From: Chloranthus sessilifolius
Taxonomy: Eukaryota; Streptophyta; Magnoliopsida; Chloranthales; Chloranthaceae
Reading direction: 5' to 3'
Assembly: GCA_021018995.1 (NCBI GenBank)
Contig: CM037588.1
Span: 152,043,725 to 152,107,724 of the forward strand
Length of the DNA: 64,000 nt
Shown piece by piece: positions 44,777 through 57,600 of this stretch. A model generated the notes under the pieces. The model was not told the DNA's origin. It worked only from the letters and a program-made list of their open reading frames with translations, and searched no databases. Every line of letters begins with the position of its first letter. The first letter of the stretch is position 1. The translations under genes and the position numbers were made by a program.

Positions 44777-45320
44777 TTGGTTCAAATGACTTTGAAGAAG
44801 TGGTTAAGCTCAAAATAAAAGATCAGGGTTTAGGTCTTCATAATGGAATTAGGTTCTCTACCTGCTCTACGCCTGAGTAGATAAAATCTGCTGTGACAAA
44901 AAACAGTTTTATCACTTAAAACAGTTCCCCACCAGAGTAAATAGGGGGAGGGGCTGTTAGGAAACGTAAAAATAGTTCTCCGCTGAAGCCAAAGAGCGAA
45001 AGAGCTGCACTTTGGCCTAAAAGAGCTAACCCAAAAGCAGCCTTAGGCTCCACAAAAGTTTGGCTTATCAAAACTCAACCCAGCCTGACCCCATTCTCTA
45101 GCAGAACTTTGCTGCAACTCTAAGTTTGCATCTAAATCGACAAGAAGGTGCACTTGATGCAACTTTAAAGTCGCACATTCAATTCCAACTTACCGAGAGA
45201 GAGAGAGTGTGTGTGTGAGTTAGTTCTTACAAGTTTGAGATCTGGAGACTACATACCAATATCTCAATGAACGCAATTCCATAAAAGATACCGGTATTTG
45301 CAATTGAATATTAAGTAAGG
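44777..45320. other. No gene seen
   Basis: Includes a short GA/GT microsatellite (45193-45220) and a block at 44930-45060 that resembles a decayed non-autonomous element. Nothing codes. Confidence 0.5.
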
Positions 45321-45671
45321 ACAACCAAGGTTTTCTATCGTGAGAGCCGTTGATTGTCTTGAATTGCATGTTGGAGATCATTTTTCATCATCCCAATCCT
45401 CCACACGGTAACACTTACAATATTGGGTAATCTATCAGATGGCCAGATGTTGATTCCACGGGGCACGCATCGTCATAAGTGAACATGATCATGGGTGTTC
45501 CATGAGAAGGGGTTCTCAGGTCACTTTTGCTAATGTGTACCACATGGAATCAACACCTGACCATCTGATAGGTGTGCCATGATCAATCTCAAGATCAATT
45601 GTGTGGAAAATTGGGGTGAAAAATGATTTTCATTATCAGATTCAAGGCAGTCAAGAGCTCACAATGGTTGT
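45321..45671. repeat. Fold-back MITE, family 1, copy 3
   Basis: The best preserved copy. Left arm 'acaaccaagg...ccgttgattgtcttgaattg...gatcatttttcatcatcccaat...tgttgattccacggggcac' is matched by an inverted right arm ending 'cacaatggttgt'. Arms about 150 bases, loop about 40. Confidence 0.82.
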
Positions 45672-46867
45672 AGTAACAAATATTTGGTTACAAATACCTG
45701 TCCCCTTCCATAAATCATTCAAAGTCGGATAAGTTTGAAATCTCTACACAAATCTCTCAATGAATGCAATTCCATAAATCACATTTAAAGTCGGATGGTG
45801 GGTGATCATATCTCACATGAATGAGCACTTGATTTTGAATCTTAGTTTGGATGGCTGTTGATAGCTTTGGTATGTTTGGTTGGATTTTTAGGTCTTGGTG
45901 TAGTAATGAGAAATCAATGAGATTTATGAGAATAAGACATGAGAATAACTATAGGCGACATTGCTTTAGGTGTTAGTATAATTGTAATGGGCAACGGTCA
46001 AGTTCGATCAATCATATAGCCAGGTCCAACTGGTTCAACCAGATTTTCAGTCATTGGATAAATGAAATTTTTGACTCTCACGATTTCCATTATCGGACAA
46101 TGACATGAAGTCGAGATTCTCTTCCATCCAATGGCAACAAATCAAACATCTTATCATATGCGGTTCGGTCAGTTGGAACTGACGATTGCCCTAATTATAA
46201 TAATATAAAATAATAATAAGATAAGATATCCTGTATTAGATGAGTTAATACGCAGTTAAAGATTCGGTGGGTTGGGTTGTTATAGGGTGGTTGCATTCAT
46301 TAATTGGATATGGTAAAATGGTATCTAACTTGCTATGCACGATAGTAGCCGGGTTTGCCATAAAATGGAATTATAGAACATATAAATTGAAGGATTAATG
46401 AGCATGACTGCACATTTCCAGATAGATAGAGTTGTGACTGCTCTAAAAATTAGTCCATGTTACACATGTTTTTGAGCAATCAATCGAAATGATCATTTAT
46501 ATATTGATTTAAAGAGGACCCAAAAATAAAATTACACTCTTTGGAGATCTGAACTGTCCCATGTTTGCGCTCTAAAATGGCACTTTACATTTGTTTAATT
46601 GTTAAAATTAAAGTACACCAATGAGATGATTCGAATAGTCTATTAGGGGCTTTTTTTTGCTGAGACATGTGTCAATGATACCAGTTGAATTATTTGAATT
46701 TCTCAAACATGCAAGAGTGGTAGCCTAAAAGGCGAACATCATAGCACAGTATTTGTAATACTTCACCTTACAGCTCTCTCCGTTTGCTTGTTTTCTTGTA
46801 GTCAATAAATTTGTGTGTGATTTCAGGTCTCGTGTACATCTTAGCTTGAGTCAATAGTAGGGGCATA
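45672..46867. other. No gene seen; weak inverted repeat
   Basis: Contains a divergent inverted repeat at about 45990-46190 ('ggcaacggtcaagttcgatc' against 'ggaactgacgattgcc') related in style to the element at 46868. The rest is AT-rich and non-coding. Confidence 0.45.
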
Positions 46868-47052
46868 GTCAGGTCCTACCAAGTAAAATCGGATTTTCAG
46901 TCATATCCCATCGGTGTCCTTAGAAATCGGAAAATCTTGATTTTCTTGATTTTCACTTTTTATAGCAAAATGTGCAGTCGAGATTCTCCTATTTCCAAGG
47001 GCAGCAGATGGGTTAGGACTGAATATCCGATTCTACTTAATAGGACCTAACC
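46868..47052. repeat. Fold-back MITE, family 4
   Basis: 185 bases with arms such as 'aggtcctaccaagtaaaatcggattttcagtc' and its imperfect reverse complement 'gactgaatatccgattctacttaataggacct'. No coding potential. Confidence 0.8.
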
Positions 47053-47418
47053 ATTGCTGCTCAATAGGAAGCCTATGCCTGTCTGAATCTAATTATGTGT
47101 GAAAGTTGCTAACGTCAAGGTCACAAGTTCAATCTAACTTACCTATAAAAATAAATAAATTACCTATGAAAGTTGCCACGCTTGACTCAGCCCCAACAAA
47201 TAATGTTTTTGGAAAATCTTTAATTGGGCACATTTGGATAATGGCATATCATACCTATCATTAGGAAGCAAAATATCTTAAATAGAATCATTTTAATTTT
47301 TTGGGGAATGGATTTCCTATATTTTTATTCTACGAAGATTCTAAAATACCCTTATATTGAAACCTGTCACATTTCACCCTTTCCCAGACCCTAGCATCCG
47401 TATCATAGATGTATAACT

Positions 47419-47877
47419 TCAAGGGAAATTTACTTGACACGCCCTGTTAGATGCGCTTTTTACGTCAGAAGCCCTGTAATTTCACTTTTATCTAAACAAA
47501 TCAGCTCCAAGCCTAGCCGACCCTAAGGAGAGTAAAAGGTCTAAATTACCTCCTTTTATGACCTTCTTTAACCAACAAAGCATCCTCTTCTTCCTCATTT
47601 TATCCTGCAAAAAAGTTAGAGGTGCAAAACCCTAGAGTCTGATCTGCTCCGATCTGCTCCGATCTGCTATTTCGAAGAAGAAAATAGAGGCTTGGGAGAA
47701 GCAGCCCCTGCATTTCTTCATTGTGGTTAAAAGACCCTAAAGTTTGTCCTTGCGACGCGAGGTATCCTACTTAAACCTCATTTTCAGTTTATTAGTGTCT
47801 CTTAGTGATGCAGTATCTCCTATTCGTGTAGTATAAGAAAGGTCTTTGTATCCTTCGATCCGTTTTTTTTTAAATAT
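47419..47877 (+). other. Putative 5' region of the MULE
   Basis: Non-coding. Holds three tandem GATCTGCTCC units (47640-47670) and the possible left terminus. It probably includes the promoter and 5' UTR of the transposase gene. Confidence 0.4.
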
Positions 47878-48010
47878 ATATCGATTGCAAATACAATCGT
47901 CATCGACTCTATATGGAGTCGATGACGATTGTATTTGCAATCGATATCGATTGTATATACAATCGATATCAACTCTATATAGAGTCGATATCGACTCTAT
48001 ATACAATCGG
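47878..48010. repeat. TCGA palindrome array upstream of mudrA
   Basis: About ten overlapping palindromes in 130 bases: ACTCTATATGGAGT-type and CAATCGATATCGATTG-type units built around ATCGAT, TCGATATCGA and AGTCGA. They alternate AATCG and CTATATAGAG cores. Related arrays lie at 62655-62935 and 63965-64000. Confidence 0.85.
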
Positions 48011-50517
48011 CTAAGATTTATAGTCGTCTTTTCTCTTTTGTTTCATCAGTCTTATGACCCCTTCTCATTCTTAAACAAACGATGGCGGACGTAAGGATTC
48101 CTCTTCTTTGTCACTATGATGGCCTTCTTGTAAACGATGATGGCTTGTATCAAGGTGACCGGCGGAGGCTTATTAACATTTCAACTGAAATTTCTTATGA
48201 ACAATTCATAAGGCGAATGTCTGCTGTCAGTTTTGCGAAGGCGGATGAAACAGTTTCCACAAAGTTTCATATGAAGATAGTGAATGCACCTGTGGTTGCC
48301 GACATTTTGGACTCTGATGATTTGGCTACATTATTTACGTTTTATAAATCCACGGTGGACATTATAAAAGTATTCATCATCAAGGAACCGTCATCCTTCC
48401 CAGTTAAAGCTGAACAAGTAAATCTCGATGGGACTGATTTTGTGACTCATTCATTTCAGCCATGTAAGTTTGAGGATGCGACAAATCCCGTTAGGCGATG
48501 ACGGTTATATTACGGCGAACGATGGCAGAGGGAAAGCAACATTTGATTTAAACGATGCTCCGATTGAATCGTATAATGACCCAGTAAAATACATGCATGG
48601 GTCACAATAATGTAGTCAATGGTTAGACTATACTTCAGAAAGAGTGGTGGATACCGACAATTTCAGTCATATCTTCCCCGGTGGATGGACAACTTGGTTT
48701 ACTCAAGACTTATGTTCTACCATGCCATCAATGGGAATTATCGGAGTTACTCAACCCCATTTCCATACACATGAGCACCCCTTCGGTGAAGGGCCTAGCC
48801 AACCACGCCATTATCCATTCGGTGAAGGATCCAGTCAATCACATCAAAACCCCTTCGGTGAAGGATCTAATCAACCACCCGAGAACACCGCTAATGAATG
48901 ACGTAGTCATCCTCAAGCCATGAATGAAGATACCTTAGAAGAAGAATATGAAGGCGAACCGGATGGGTTTATCAAAGAGGATCCAAAAATTTTTGTGAGA
49001 GACATTGACAATCCCCTAGTAGACGGAGATTACGAAATGTCAGAGACATCGGGCGACTCCTCCGATGAAGAGGTGAAAACTGAATATCAGAATTGGACGT
49101 TTAAAATTGGAGAGATCTTCCAAGACAAACAAACATTTCAAAGAGCATTGAAAGAGCACGCGGTGGAGAAAAGTTTTCAAATTCGGCCTTTGAGGACCGC
49201 TAGTTATCGAGTGAAAGCCGGATGCTACGAACCCGATTGTTCGTCGCGAATACATGCTTCTAAATTGACTGGGCTCGATTCTTTCCAAATCAAGACATTC
49301 AATAGTACTCACACATGCGAAACCGCTAAGATCGAACCGCACGGTCACTGTAATGCAACAATCTCCTTCGTAGCGAACTATGTACGGGATAAACTTATGG
49401 AAGGATTCGACTACACACCGGCGTCGATAATGTTTGATATTATAAAAGCTTATAATATGCAAATCTCATATGCAAAGGCTTGGAGAAAAAAAGAACTTGC
49501 CCTTAATGATATTAGAGGCAGTTGGGAAGGACAATTTATTGATCTACCGGCCTACGTGAAGGAGATGGAGAGGGTAGATCATAATGTACAAGCATCCTTT
49601 CAACTTACTCTTGACGATAAGTTTCAAAGATTTTTTTGGAGTTTTGGCCCATGCATCGGAAGCTACCGCAATACACTTCGTCGCATATTGCTTGTAGACG
49701 GCACACACCTACGAGGACGTTTCGAAGGGATCCTACTTATCGCTTCTGCGCAAGACGGTAATGGTCGTATATTACCGTTAGCATTTGCCGTGGTCGAGTT
49801 ATAAGAATAGGATACGTGGATGTGGTTTCTTGAACGGGTAGGTGCGTTCGTGATCGGTGGGTTTAACGAAGATTTCGTATTTATCACGGACATCTCGAAG
49901 AGTTTAATAAATGCGGTGAAACGTATCTTCCCTAACGCATATCACAACTACTGCATGCGGCATATGACACAAAATTTGCAACACAAGTATCTCAGGAACA
50001 ATGTGAAGGGTCTATGGTGGTGCGCCGTGCGTGCATATTCGAAATAGAAATTTGATTATTTTATTAACGAAATGAAGAAAGATCCTGCTGATTCTCAGGC
50101 CGTAGAATATATTTTAAAAATAGATCCGAAGCATTGGGCACGCGCACATATGGAAGGAAGGCAGTACGATTCCCTGATTACGAATATTGTCGAAAGTTTA
50201 AACAGCGTGCTAAAGATAGCTCGAGAGAGACCAATTATCGACTTAATCAGAACTACTAGAGAGAAAGTCGTCGATCATTTTCAAAAACGCAGAGAGATAT
50301 CTGAGAAATGGACCACCCTTCTCTGCCCGAAAGCAGACGCGCACATGAAGAAGGTGTTGCAATGGGCCAGTAGAAAGAGAGCTCAACCATACGGGCGCTA
50401 TCAATTCCAAGTCAATTCCGAAAATTTCATTCATCACGTCGACTTGGAACACAAGACCTGTAGTTGCCGCCGTTGGCACATTCATGGCTTGCTTTGCTCC
50501 CATGCTGTGGCGGCCAT

Positions 50518-52308
50518 TGATGTGATATTTTTAATGTAATGTTTTACTCGCAAGTGCACGAATCGGTTTGTATATAGTCGGTGCGGAGTACGAGATCGTT
50601 CCCACGAGGACTAATTTTGAAACATCTAAAAGAGACAAGCAATTCTAAAAATCTATTAAGATCTAACAGTATTCTACCAGTTTTATGATTTAAGTGGTTG
50701 ATGATAATTAATGACTACAAAATAAAATTCAATTGATGATTCACAAATAAAAGTGAAGATGATAAAGATGAAGATGCTAAATCCTCCCATCTTTGGTCCG
50801 TTCTTCCTATAATATAAATCTAAGGATTAAATTATGAGATATTTCATTGGTAACAAACATCTTTTATGGAAGATCAATGGTCAACACCCTAATAGGTTCC
50901 ACGTTGCATCCCTGCAATCAGGACTTAGATGATTTTCATATTATAGATCTGGGATCAAGGGCACGGCTAGGCACGCATGATCTCAGGTTCAAATAAAATT
51001 CATCCCCAAGGTGGGTGAAAATTCCAACAAGAATACCACTTACAAATCAAATCAAGGGCATGGCTCGGCACTTTATTGATTAGGGATATTTAAGATAAAA
51101 TTACCATTACGTAACCAAGATCCGGGCATGGCTCGCACACTCGATCCCGAACATAATCGTAATTAGATCCACACGATAAAAGCAAAAGACCATAACAATG
51201 ATTGAAATTAAAATCATCACAGATCTGAGATCCCGGGCATGACTCGGCACACGCGATCCCGGTTAGTGGCGGGGATTTCATCCATTCATGATAGCATAAC
51301 AACCATAAAAATAAAATCTCATATTTTAATCCTTAATTTATATTATTAAAAGTACATCCCTCAGATGGGAATCATTAGATCCCCATCCCTATAAATTTAG
51401 CCACACATATTGTAAGTAAATGACATAAATAAATAAAGACGAAAAAATAACATGAATTAAAATTACCTTAAACTTCAAAATAAATTACGTTGATCCACAC
51501 GGATGATAATCTTCAGAAACGAAATAAATGCAGGAATAAACTTTGAACAAAATTTATGAACTGAATACTGAAAAATTAAAGAACAAAGCTCTCAAAAAGA
51601 ATAATAAAATTTCTCTATTTCTATGTCTAATTATGAAAAACAATGGCTAAAAACTAAGAACACTAAAAACTAAAACTAAAAAACTCTAATTCTAATCTCC
51701 TACGTTATTCTAATGCTGAAAAAGAATCTCCCTTCTCCTGAAGTGTTTGAGTCTTTAAATAGAATCCGTCACGCAAAGGTCTCCTAATTCGACTTTTTAG
51801 GGTCGATTAATCGACCAAGGGCTGTCGATGCATCAAGCCGACAAGAAATCCAAAAAATCACGTTTCCAGTGTCAGACTGAAACTCTGGCTCGATTAATTG
51901 ACCTGTAGGGTCGATGCATCGACCCCAGAAATCCGTGAAATTCAGCACTTCCTTTGGTTCAGACACTGCTTCCGTATTTCGGCCATAACTTTCTGTCCCG
52001 AACTCGGATTGAGACAATTCTTACGCCGTTGGAAAGCTGACGAAAAGATCTACAACTTCCATGTTTTGACAATTTTGTAATTAGGCCGTCTTGAAGGTCC
52101 AAATTTAGCCGCAAGTTGCACCAAGTTCTTGATTACCCGAAGTTGCAGTGTTTTGGTATTATATTCAGAATTCTTGTACTGTTTTCTATACTTGGCTTGT
52201 ATTTACCTGAAACACTTCAAATCTAATCAATCTTATCAGATAGCCTTCATCGGATAGCTAACTATAGGTATTTAGGTGCAAAATATCCTCATTTTTCAGT
52301 ACTCATCA
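50518..52308 (-). repeat. 3' LTR of the Athila-like element
   Basis: 1791 bp. The first 480 bases are nearly identical to the 5' LTR. Small indels are concentrated at about 51030-51240, which lies over repeats of GGGCATGGCTCGGCAC. It contains palindromes GGTCGATTAATCGACC (51800) and TCGATGCATCGACC (51911). Confidence 0.95.
50955..51255. repeat. Dispersed GGGCATGGCTCGGCACAC units in the LTR
   Basis: Four to five imperfect copies (near 50960, 51057, 51125 and 51235), each preceded by GATC or ATC plus A/C and spaced 60-110 bases. The same set is in the 5' LTR at 60885-61195. Confidence 0.8.
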
Positions 52309-52322
52309 TACCCCCAAACCTA
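52309..52322 (-). other. Polypurine tract of the Athila-like element
   Basis: On the minus strand AGGTTTGGGGGTA directly before the LTR start TGATGAG. A similar 'gtttgggggta' stands at 54097-54087 inside the element. Confidence 0.8.
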
Positions 52323-54006
52323 CACTTTGCTAGTCCTCGAGCAAAGCAAACTAAAGAAAATAAATGCCACTTTCGTAGGGAACACGATTGCACTTAGCAT
52401 GTGCAACAAGCCTTTAAACCCCTAGGTGATCCTAGTGGAGGAGTTGTGTCTCCTGAGGGTTTACAGTGAAGTTACCCACAAACTTCAATATATTTTTGAA
52501 ATCATCGATAAAATTGAGTTTTCAAAACATGATTTTGATAACATATATACCATTCAAAAACAAAAATCATTAATCAATTCAACATGCGAATTCTCAATTT
52601 TAAATAATAATGTTATACTAATCATACTAATATCCATTCAAATTAGTCTAATGCTCAAATCGTTAGATAGCTCATCCATTCATGCCTAAACGTGAAGTGT
52701 GTGCATAACCAAACCAAAATTCATTCATCTCAGAACTAATTCAAACGGAAAACCGTTGGATCTGTTGTTTTGACTCAATCCTCACTTTAGGTATACTCTC
52801 AAAATATAAAGACACCGATAATGGATAAGTTTTCGCACATATGTGAGAGGTCAATACAAAGCAAATAAAAAGGTCTCACATGATAAATGAAACACGATGC
52901 AATCAATGAACAAAAATAAATCTCATAAGAAGATACTTGTATATCCTAAACATGTCATATCAAGTGTCATAAGTATCACATATTTACTATCCACAAGACA
53001 GTTACTAATGCAAGATCAGATCATGAAGGTCTTTTTAGAGTTGTAATGGGGCTTAGGAAAGGGTAAGAAAGAATTGGAAGTTGGGATTCAAAGTTTCTGA
53101 GAAATTGGAAAAGAAACAACTTTTTTTTCTATTTCTCTTCTTTTCTTTTCTACTCTCTCTCAATTTTTTCTATTTTTCTCAACTCACTTTTTCTTTTGAA
53201 TTTCCTTTTCTTGAAGCACCTCAGATTTTTCATTACTTTTCACAATTTTCTTTTTCTTTTTCTCTCCCCTTTTTTCTTTTTATTTTTGCCATACACTCTC
53301 AAGAACACCACAACTCAGATTCTCCACTTACTCTCTTTTCGTTCACTCTCATCCCTCGTTCCTAATTTCTCAGAAATAAGAAGGGTAAAGCTGAATTTTC
53401 AGAAATGGTGAAGGGTTAAAGGTTAACGTGGCTTATCAAAGAATGTATAAAGGTAAATTTTCAATAGGCTCAAAGGGGTACTAGAAAGATAAATTTATTT
53501 GAGGTGTGGCATTTTAAGCACAAACGAGCCAAAAATGGCCTTCAATCATATCCTTAAAAGATAGTAACTTTGCCTATTTGTCTTGAGTAGATATACAGTA
53601 CATTCTAACATAATGATATAAATTTGATTTCATACAAAGTCACAAGTCAAAATGAAGTGTATGAGATTATGCAAAATAAATCGTATTCAAAGAAAACTCC
53701 GAGTTTATATATTCACTCATCAATGGCGGGAAATTAGCTCTAAAGCTCACTGGGTTTAGTCTCCACTAAGAACCTAAGATTCAACATTCAAAACAGTTCA
53801 TCGATGTCTAAGTCTTAGCTTGGTATAAGTGTAAAAAGTCTAAGCATGAATATCAAAATTATCCACAACATATCACATTAAGCTTCATCATCTTAGATAC
53901 AAGTAATCAAAATATGACACTATTATTCTCAAAATTAAATTCACATGCATCATCAACTAAAGTTTGAAAACAATCGTAAAATAATGTGCATGATGACTTC
54001 AAAAAT

Positions 54007-54045
<39 letters not shown>

Positions 54046-55100
54046 CAAATAAAACAAAATAAATGACGCAAAATAATTAACCATACCCCCAAACCTAAAG
54101 ATGGCAATGTCCTCATTGACTGAAAGAAGTAGCGCACCCCCAACTGCTTTGAAAAAATAATACAAAGATCAAAAAAGAATATGTATCAAATTGGAACATG
54201 ACAAAAAATATATTGAAGGGAATATGGTTACACTCATTGAGGGAATAAAAAAATAACCTAAACTAAACAAAACAAAACAAAAAGGAAAGAAGAAAAAACT
54301 AAAAAAAAAACTTAAAACCTAAATCCTAAACTAAACATGAATCCAACTCTGTTAATCATTGGCAGGCGGACCCATCCACCTTGGGTCACTTAAATTGATA
54401 TTCTTAGGCACAGGGAACAATTTCACCCAAAGATCAAGGGGAAAGTGATGAGACACACATTGTATGGATGGAGGGCAAAGTAGGAGATGAAGATGGGGAG
54501 ACACGGATCACATCAATTATCTATATCGATTGAAGCACGGTGTAGGAGATATGGAGCGATTTACCTTTTCACGAGATGGCTCTCCCCAGGAAGGAATGAA
54601 CATCGGATCAAGGACGATGATTTCAACATTATTTGGCACAAAAGGGACCGTCTGATGAGAGCGGCGCCCGCTTTTAGCGCCTCTCCATCTTTGATAATCG
54701 CTCGTGAGATAAAAACAAGATAAGAGATTGCAGAAAAAGTTATATAAAGGAAAATATAGAGTGAGAGTGGAAGAAAGGTGTCAAAAGAAACAATGAAAAG
54801 TGTGGCAAGACTAAGGAGTACTAAAAAAGAGGCAAATTAGAGTTCCAGAGGCCACAAAAAACAAAAGAACATGTTGAATGAATCCATCTTTAACATGCAT
54901 CGACTTAATGATCCGACAGTAAAAAAAATAAATATAAAATTTTTCAAATATAATCGATAATTCATCTCAAAAGTTGGAAAATTATTGAAAAACCAAGAAC
55001 CTCAAACACAGATTAGAAAACACACTTTTCATTGATAAAGATGATGATTACATGACACTATTGACTCCTAAATAAATAACAAACAAAAACAAAACCAAAA
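52323..55100 (-). other. 3' internal region of the Athila-like element
   Basis: No recognisable gene. In Athila elements an env-like ORF may lie here, but no signal peptide or membrane-spanning frame can be followed on the minus strand. It holds T-rich tracts on the plus strand (53118-53300) and a run of 37 T (54009-54045). The plus-strand frames at 53081 and 54487 are compositional artefacts. Confidence 0.55.
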
Positions 55101-56930
55101 AACCTACTAATAAACTAATCATCTCCATCCTCCTCGTCAACAATCTCATCATAACTATCAATTTTTTATCATGATTCTAAAATAATTAATAAATAATGCT
55201 TTGATCAAAATTATATGACTATAGAGAAGATGGGATATTTAAGAGAGCATATTAATTTAAAAATCTAAACAAAAAAAAAAAAAACAATTAAGTGAAATCA
55301 TCATGAGTCCATCATGAATGATCTTAAATAGGATCCAAATCATTTCAAAATTAAGATAATAAAAAAGGGAGATTCACTTCAAAAAAAATTTAAAGAATGA
55401 TATCAAAAAGATCTAAAAACAAAGGAAAATGATTAACAATTTAAAATTAAAGATTCAATGGGGTGACCAAATAAACCTAAATAAGTTTGATTTCGATAGA
55501 TTTAATAACCAAAAAGGTTTTAATATAATGACGAAAAAGATTTATCGACAAAAATTGATAAAACAATCAAAAAACGGGAGTATCGTATCGATCAAATGAT
55601 GACCAATGAATTCATAAAACGGGAATTTAACACCAAACAATCAAATTTAAAAGAAATTATAAAAGAAAAACATTTAATTAACACGAAACATACAATTATT
55701 TCAATGAGTTAGTTTAAAGTCGATAGCTCAATTTTGGGAATTGTTGTGAATCTCACTCAAAAGAATAGTGTCGAGAATGCAACCATTCTCAAGGAATGGT
55801 TTCAACGAAACATTCTGTTTCATTGATACCATTGGGGAGTATTCGAGATTTTGAAAGGACCACAACGGGTTTTAATTTGAATAGTCAAAAACTAATCATA
55901 GAGACTTAACGCTTAAAATAATTGATTTCAATTCATTTATCTTTAAATCAAATGACTTAACGCCCAAAATGCTCGGCAAAGACAACCGATACTACGACAT
56001 GCCAATCGAGTTTTAAATGATTTATTATTCTTTTTATTAATGACACTTTTCAAATCTTCCATTAAGACTTCAATATTGGTAAACTTTGTGACACCATATT
56101 TCTTCATCACCGATTAATGCCAAAACGTGAAAACACTTGATCCTTGAGAAATTTGATCACTTGATCATTAGATTTCTACCCATTTCAAACATAGTAGTCA
56201 AACGAATTCGAAAGGACCCATAAAATCGATCCCCAAACATCAAATAACTCAACTTAAAATTGGATTGAGCGGCATCATGTTTGAGATTCGCCAGACAGAC
56301 AATGTTGATGACAACTTAAATATTTAAGAAACCACTTTGAAAGATCTTTGTCAAATCTAAAGCTAACTCCACAAGCTAACTCATGATGGAGATGCTTGAT
56401 CTGAATACATCGTATGATGATTTGATCAGACAAGATTAATCTTGAAAAAAATAGTGTTTCACTAGCTAAGAAAATAGATTTCTCATTCTTTGACCAATGG
56501 TGAGGTAATTTCTGACTAGGAAATTGACAAGATCCATACCAAGGTGCAATCAACAACTGCTCATCCGGAAGTGCTCCAAGATCGAACAGTTCGCGTGTTT
56601 CTCAATAATTATTCGTGACAAGTGATCGGCCACCACATTTTCTGAACCGTTCTGGTCCTTGATCTCCAAATCGAACTCTTGCAACTACAAGATCCACCTA
56701 ATTAAACGCTTTATCTTTCTTAGTAATGATATCGATAAAAGCGGATCTGTGAATACACAACTTTAGATCCTAATAAATAGGATCAAATTTATCCAAAAAA
56801 CTACCGCCAAAAGTTCCTTTTCGGGTCGAGTAGTTCAACTGGGCATCGTTGAGAGTGCGACTCATAGTAGATTAGTAATTTTTCTATTCAAAACTCCAAT
56901 TGCATAATCGAGCGTCAAATGAATTGAATT
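55101..56930 (-). pseudogene. Integrase and RNase H end of the Athila-like element, wrecked
   Basis: The minus strand near 56700-56590 reads LQEFDLEIKDQNGSENVVAD, then HLSRI, the usual end of RNase H. From 56556 the start of the integrase region is visible: LLIAPWYGSCQF, then IRCIQIKHLHHELACG. The HHCC zinc residues are mostly lost and no core DDE triad can be followed further left (55100-56200), only scattered similarity. Many indels. Confidence 0.7.
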
Positions 56931-57600
56931 ATTGAGCTTTTATTAATTCGCCTTAATGGTTTCAAAAATTTATCATCAAAGATGAATGACATCTTTGAAA
57001 GTAATCAATTAATAAAAATAAAATCATAATTTAAAAGATCTCGATTTCCTCATCCCTTTGGTGGTAGGTCGGCAATTAAATCAACTTAGATATGATATGT
57101 CCCAAAACAATGCCATCTTTAACCATGAAGTGACATTTCTCCCAGTTAAGAACAAGATTCTTCTCCTGGCATCGTGCAAGCACTAGCGACAAATGATTCA
57201 AACAGTTAGCAAAACTGTTTCCATGTATCGGGAAGTCGTCCATGAAGGCTTCCAAGAATCGTCATATCCGAAAAATACATCTTTGGAATGTAGTGCATTA
57301 CAAAGATTCGAAAGTACCAAAAGGACATGTGAAAGTGGTCTTCCTCCTGATATTGAAATTTTCAAATATCGCCAATCTAACATCGGAAGTGGAAAGTGAT
57401 CTTCCGTCATCAAATTTAACTTCCGATAATCAATGCACACTCTCCATTTGAATTTTTAGGGGACTTTCATTCTTCACCACGTGATTCGATTTTAGGGACC
57501 ACTTGTAATGACCATCTTGTATGGGGTATATCAAATCTAAAAGTTTGATTACGACCATCTTGCATTATAGGTCTTCCTCAGAAGCTTAGCATTGTCTTCC
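56931..57600 (-). pseudogene. Reverse transcriptase of the Athila-like element, wrecked
   Basis: The frame 57440-57198 reads MCIDYRKLNLMTEDHFPLPM, the conserved RT start (normally R.CIDYRKLN..T.KDHFPLP). A garbled region follows, with FFGYDDSWK near 57270 and TVLLTV. The fingers and palm motifs FGLCNAP and YVDD are not intact. Confidence 0.8.

Noticed and set aside
53081..53411. Hydrophobic Phe/Leu/Ser-rich frames as a membrane protein
   Set aside because: They come from a T-rich tract (TTTTCTTTTTC). The element is on the other strand and there is no coding support.
54487..54723. 78-codon frame inside the Athila-like element on the plus strand
   Set aside because: Opposite to the element's direction, no recognisable domain.
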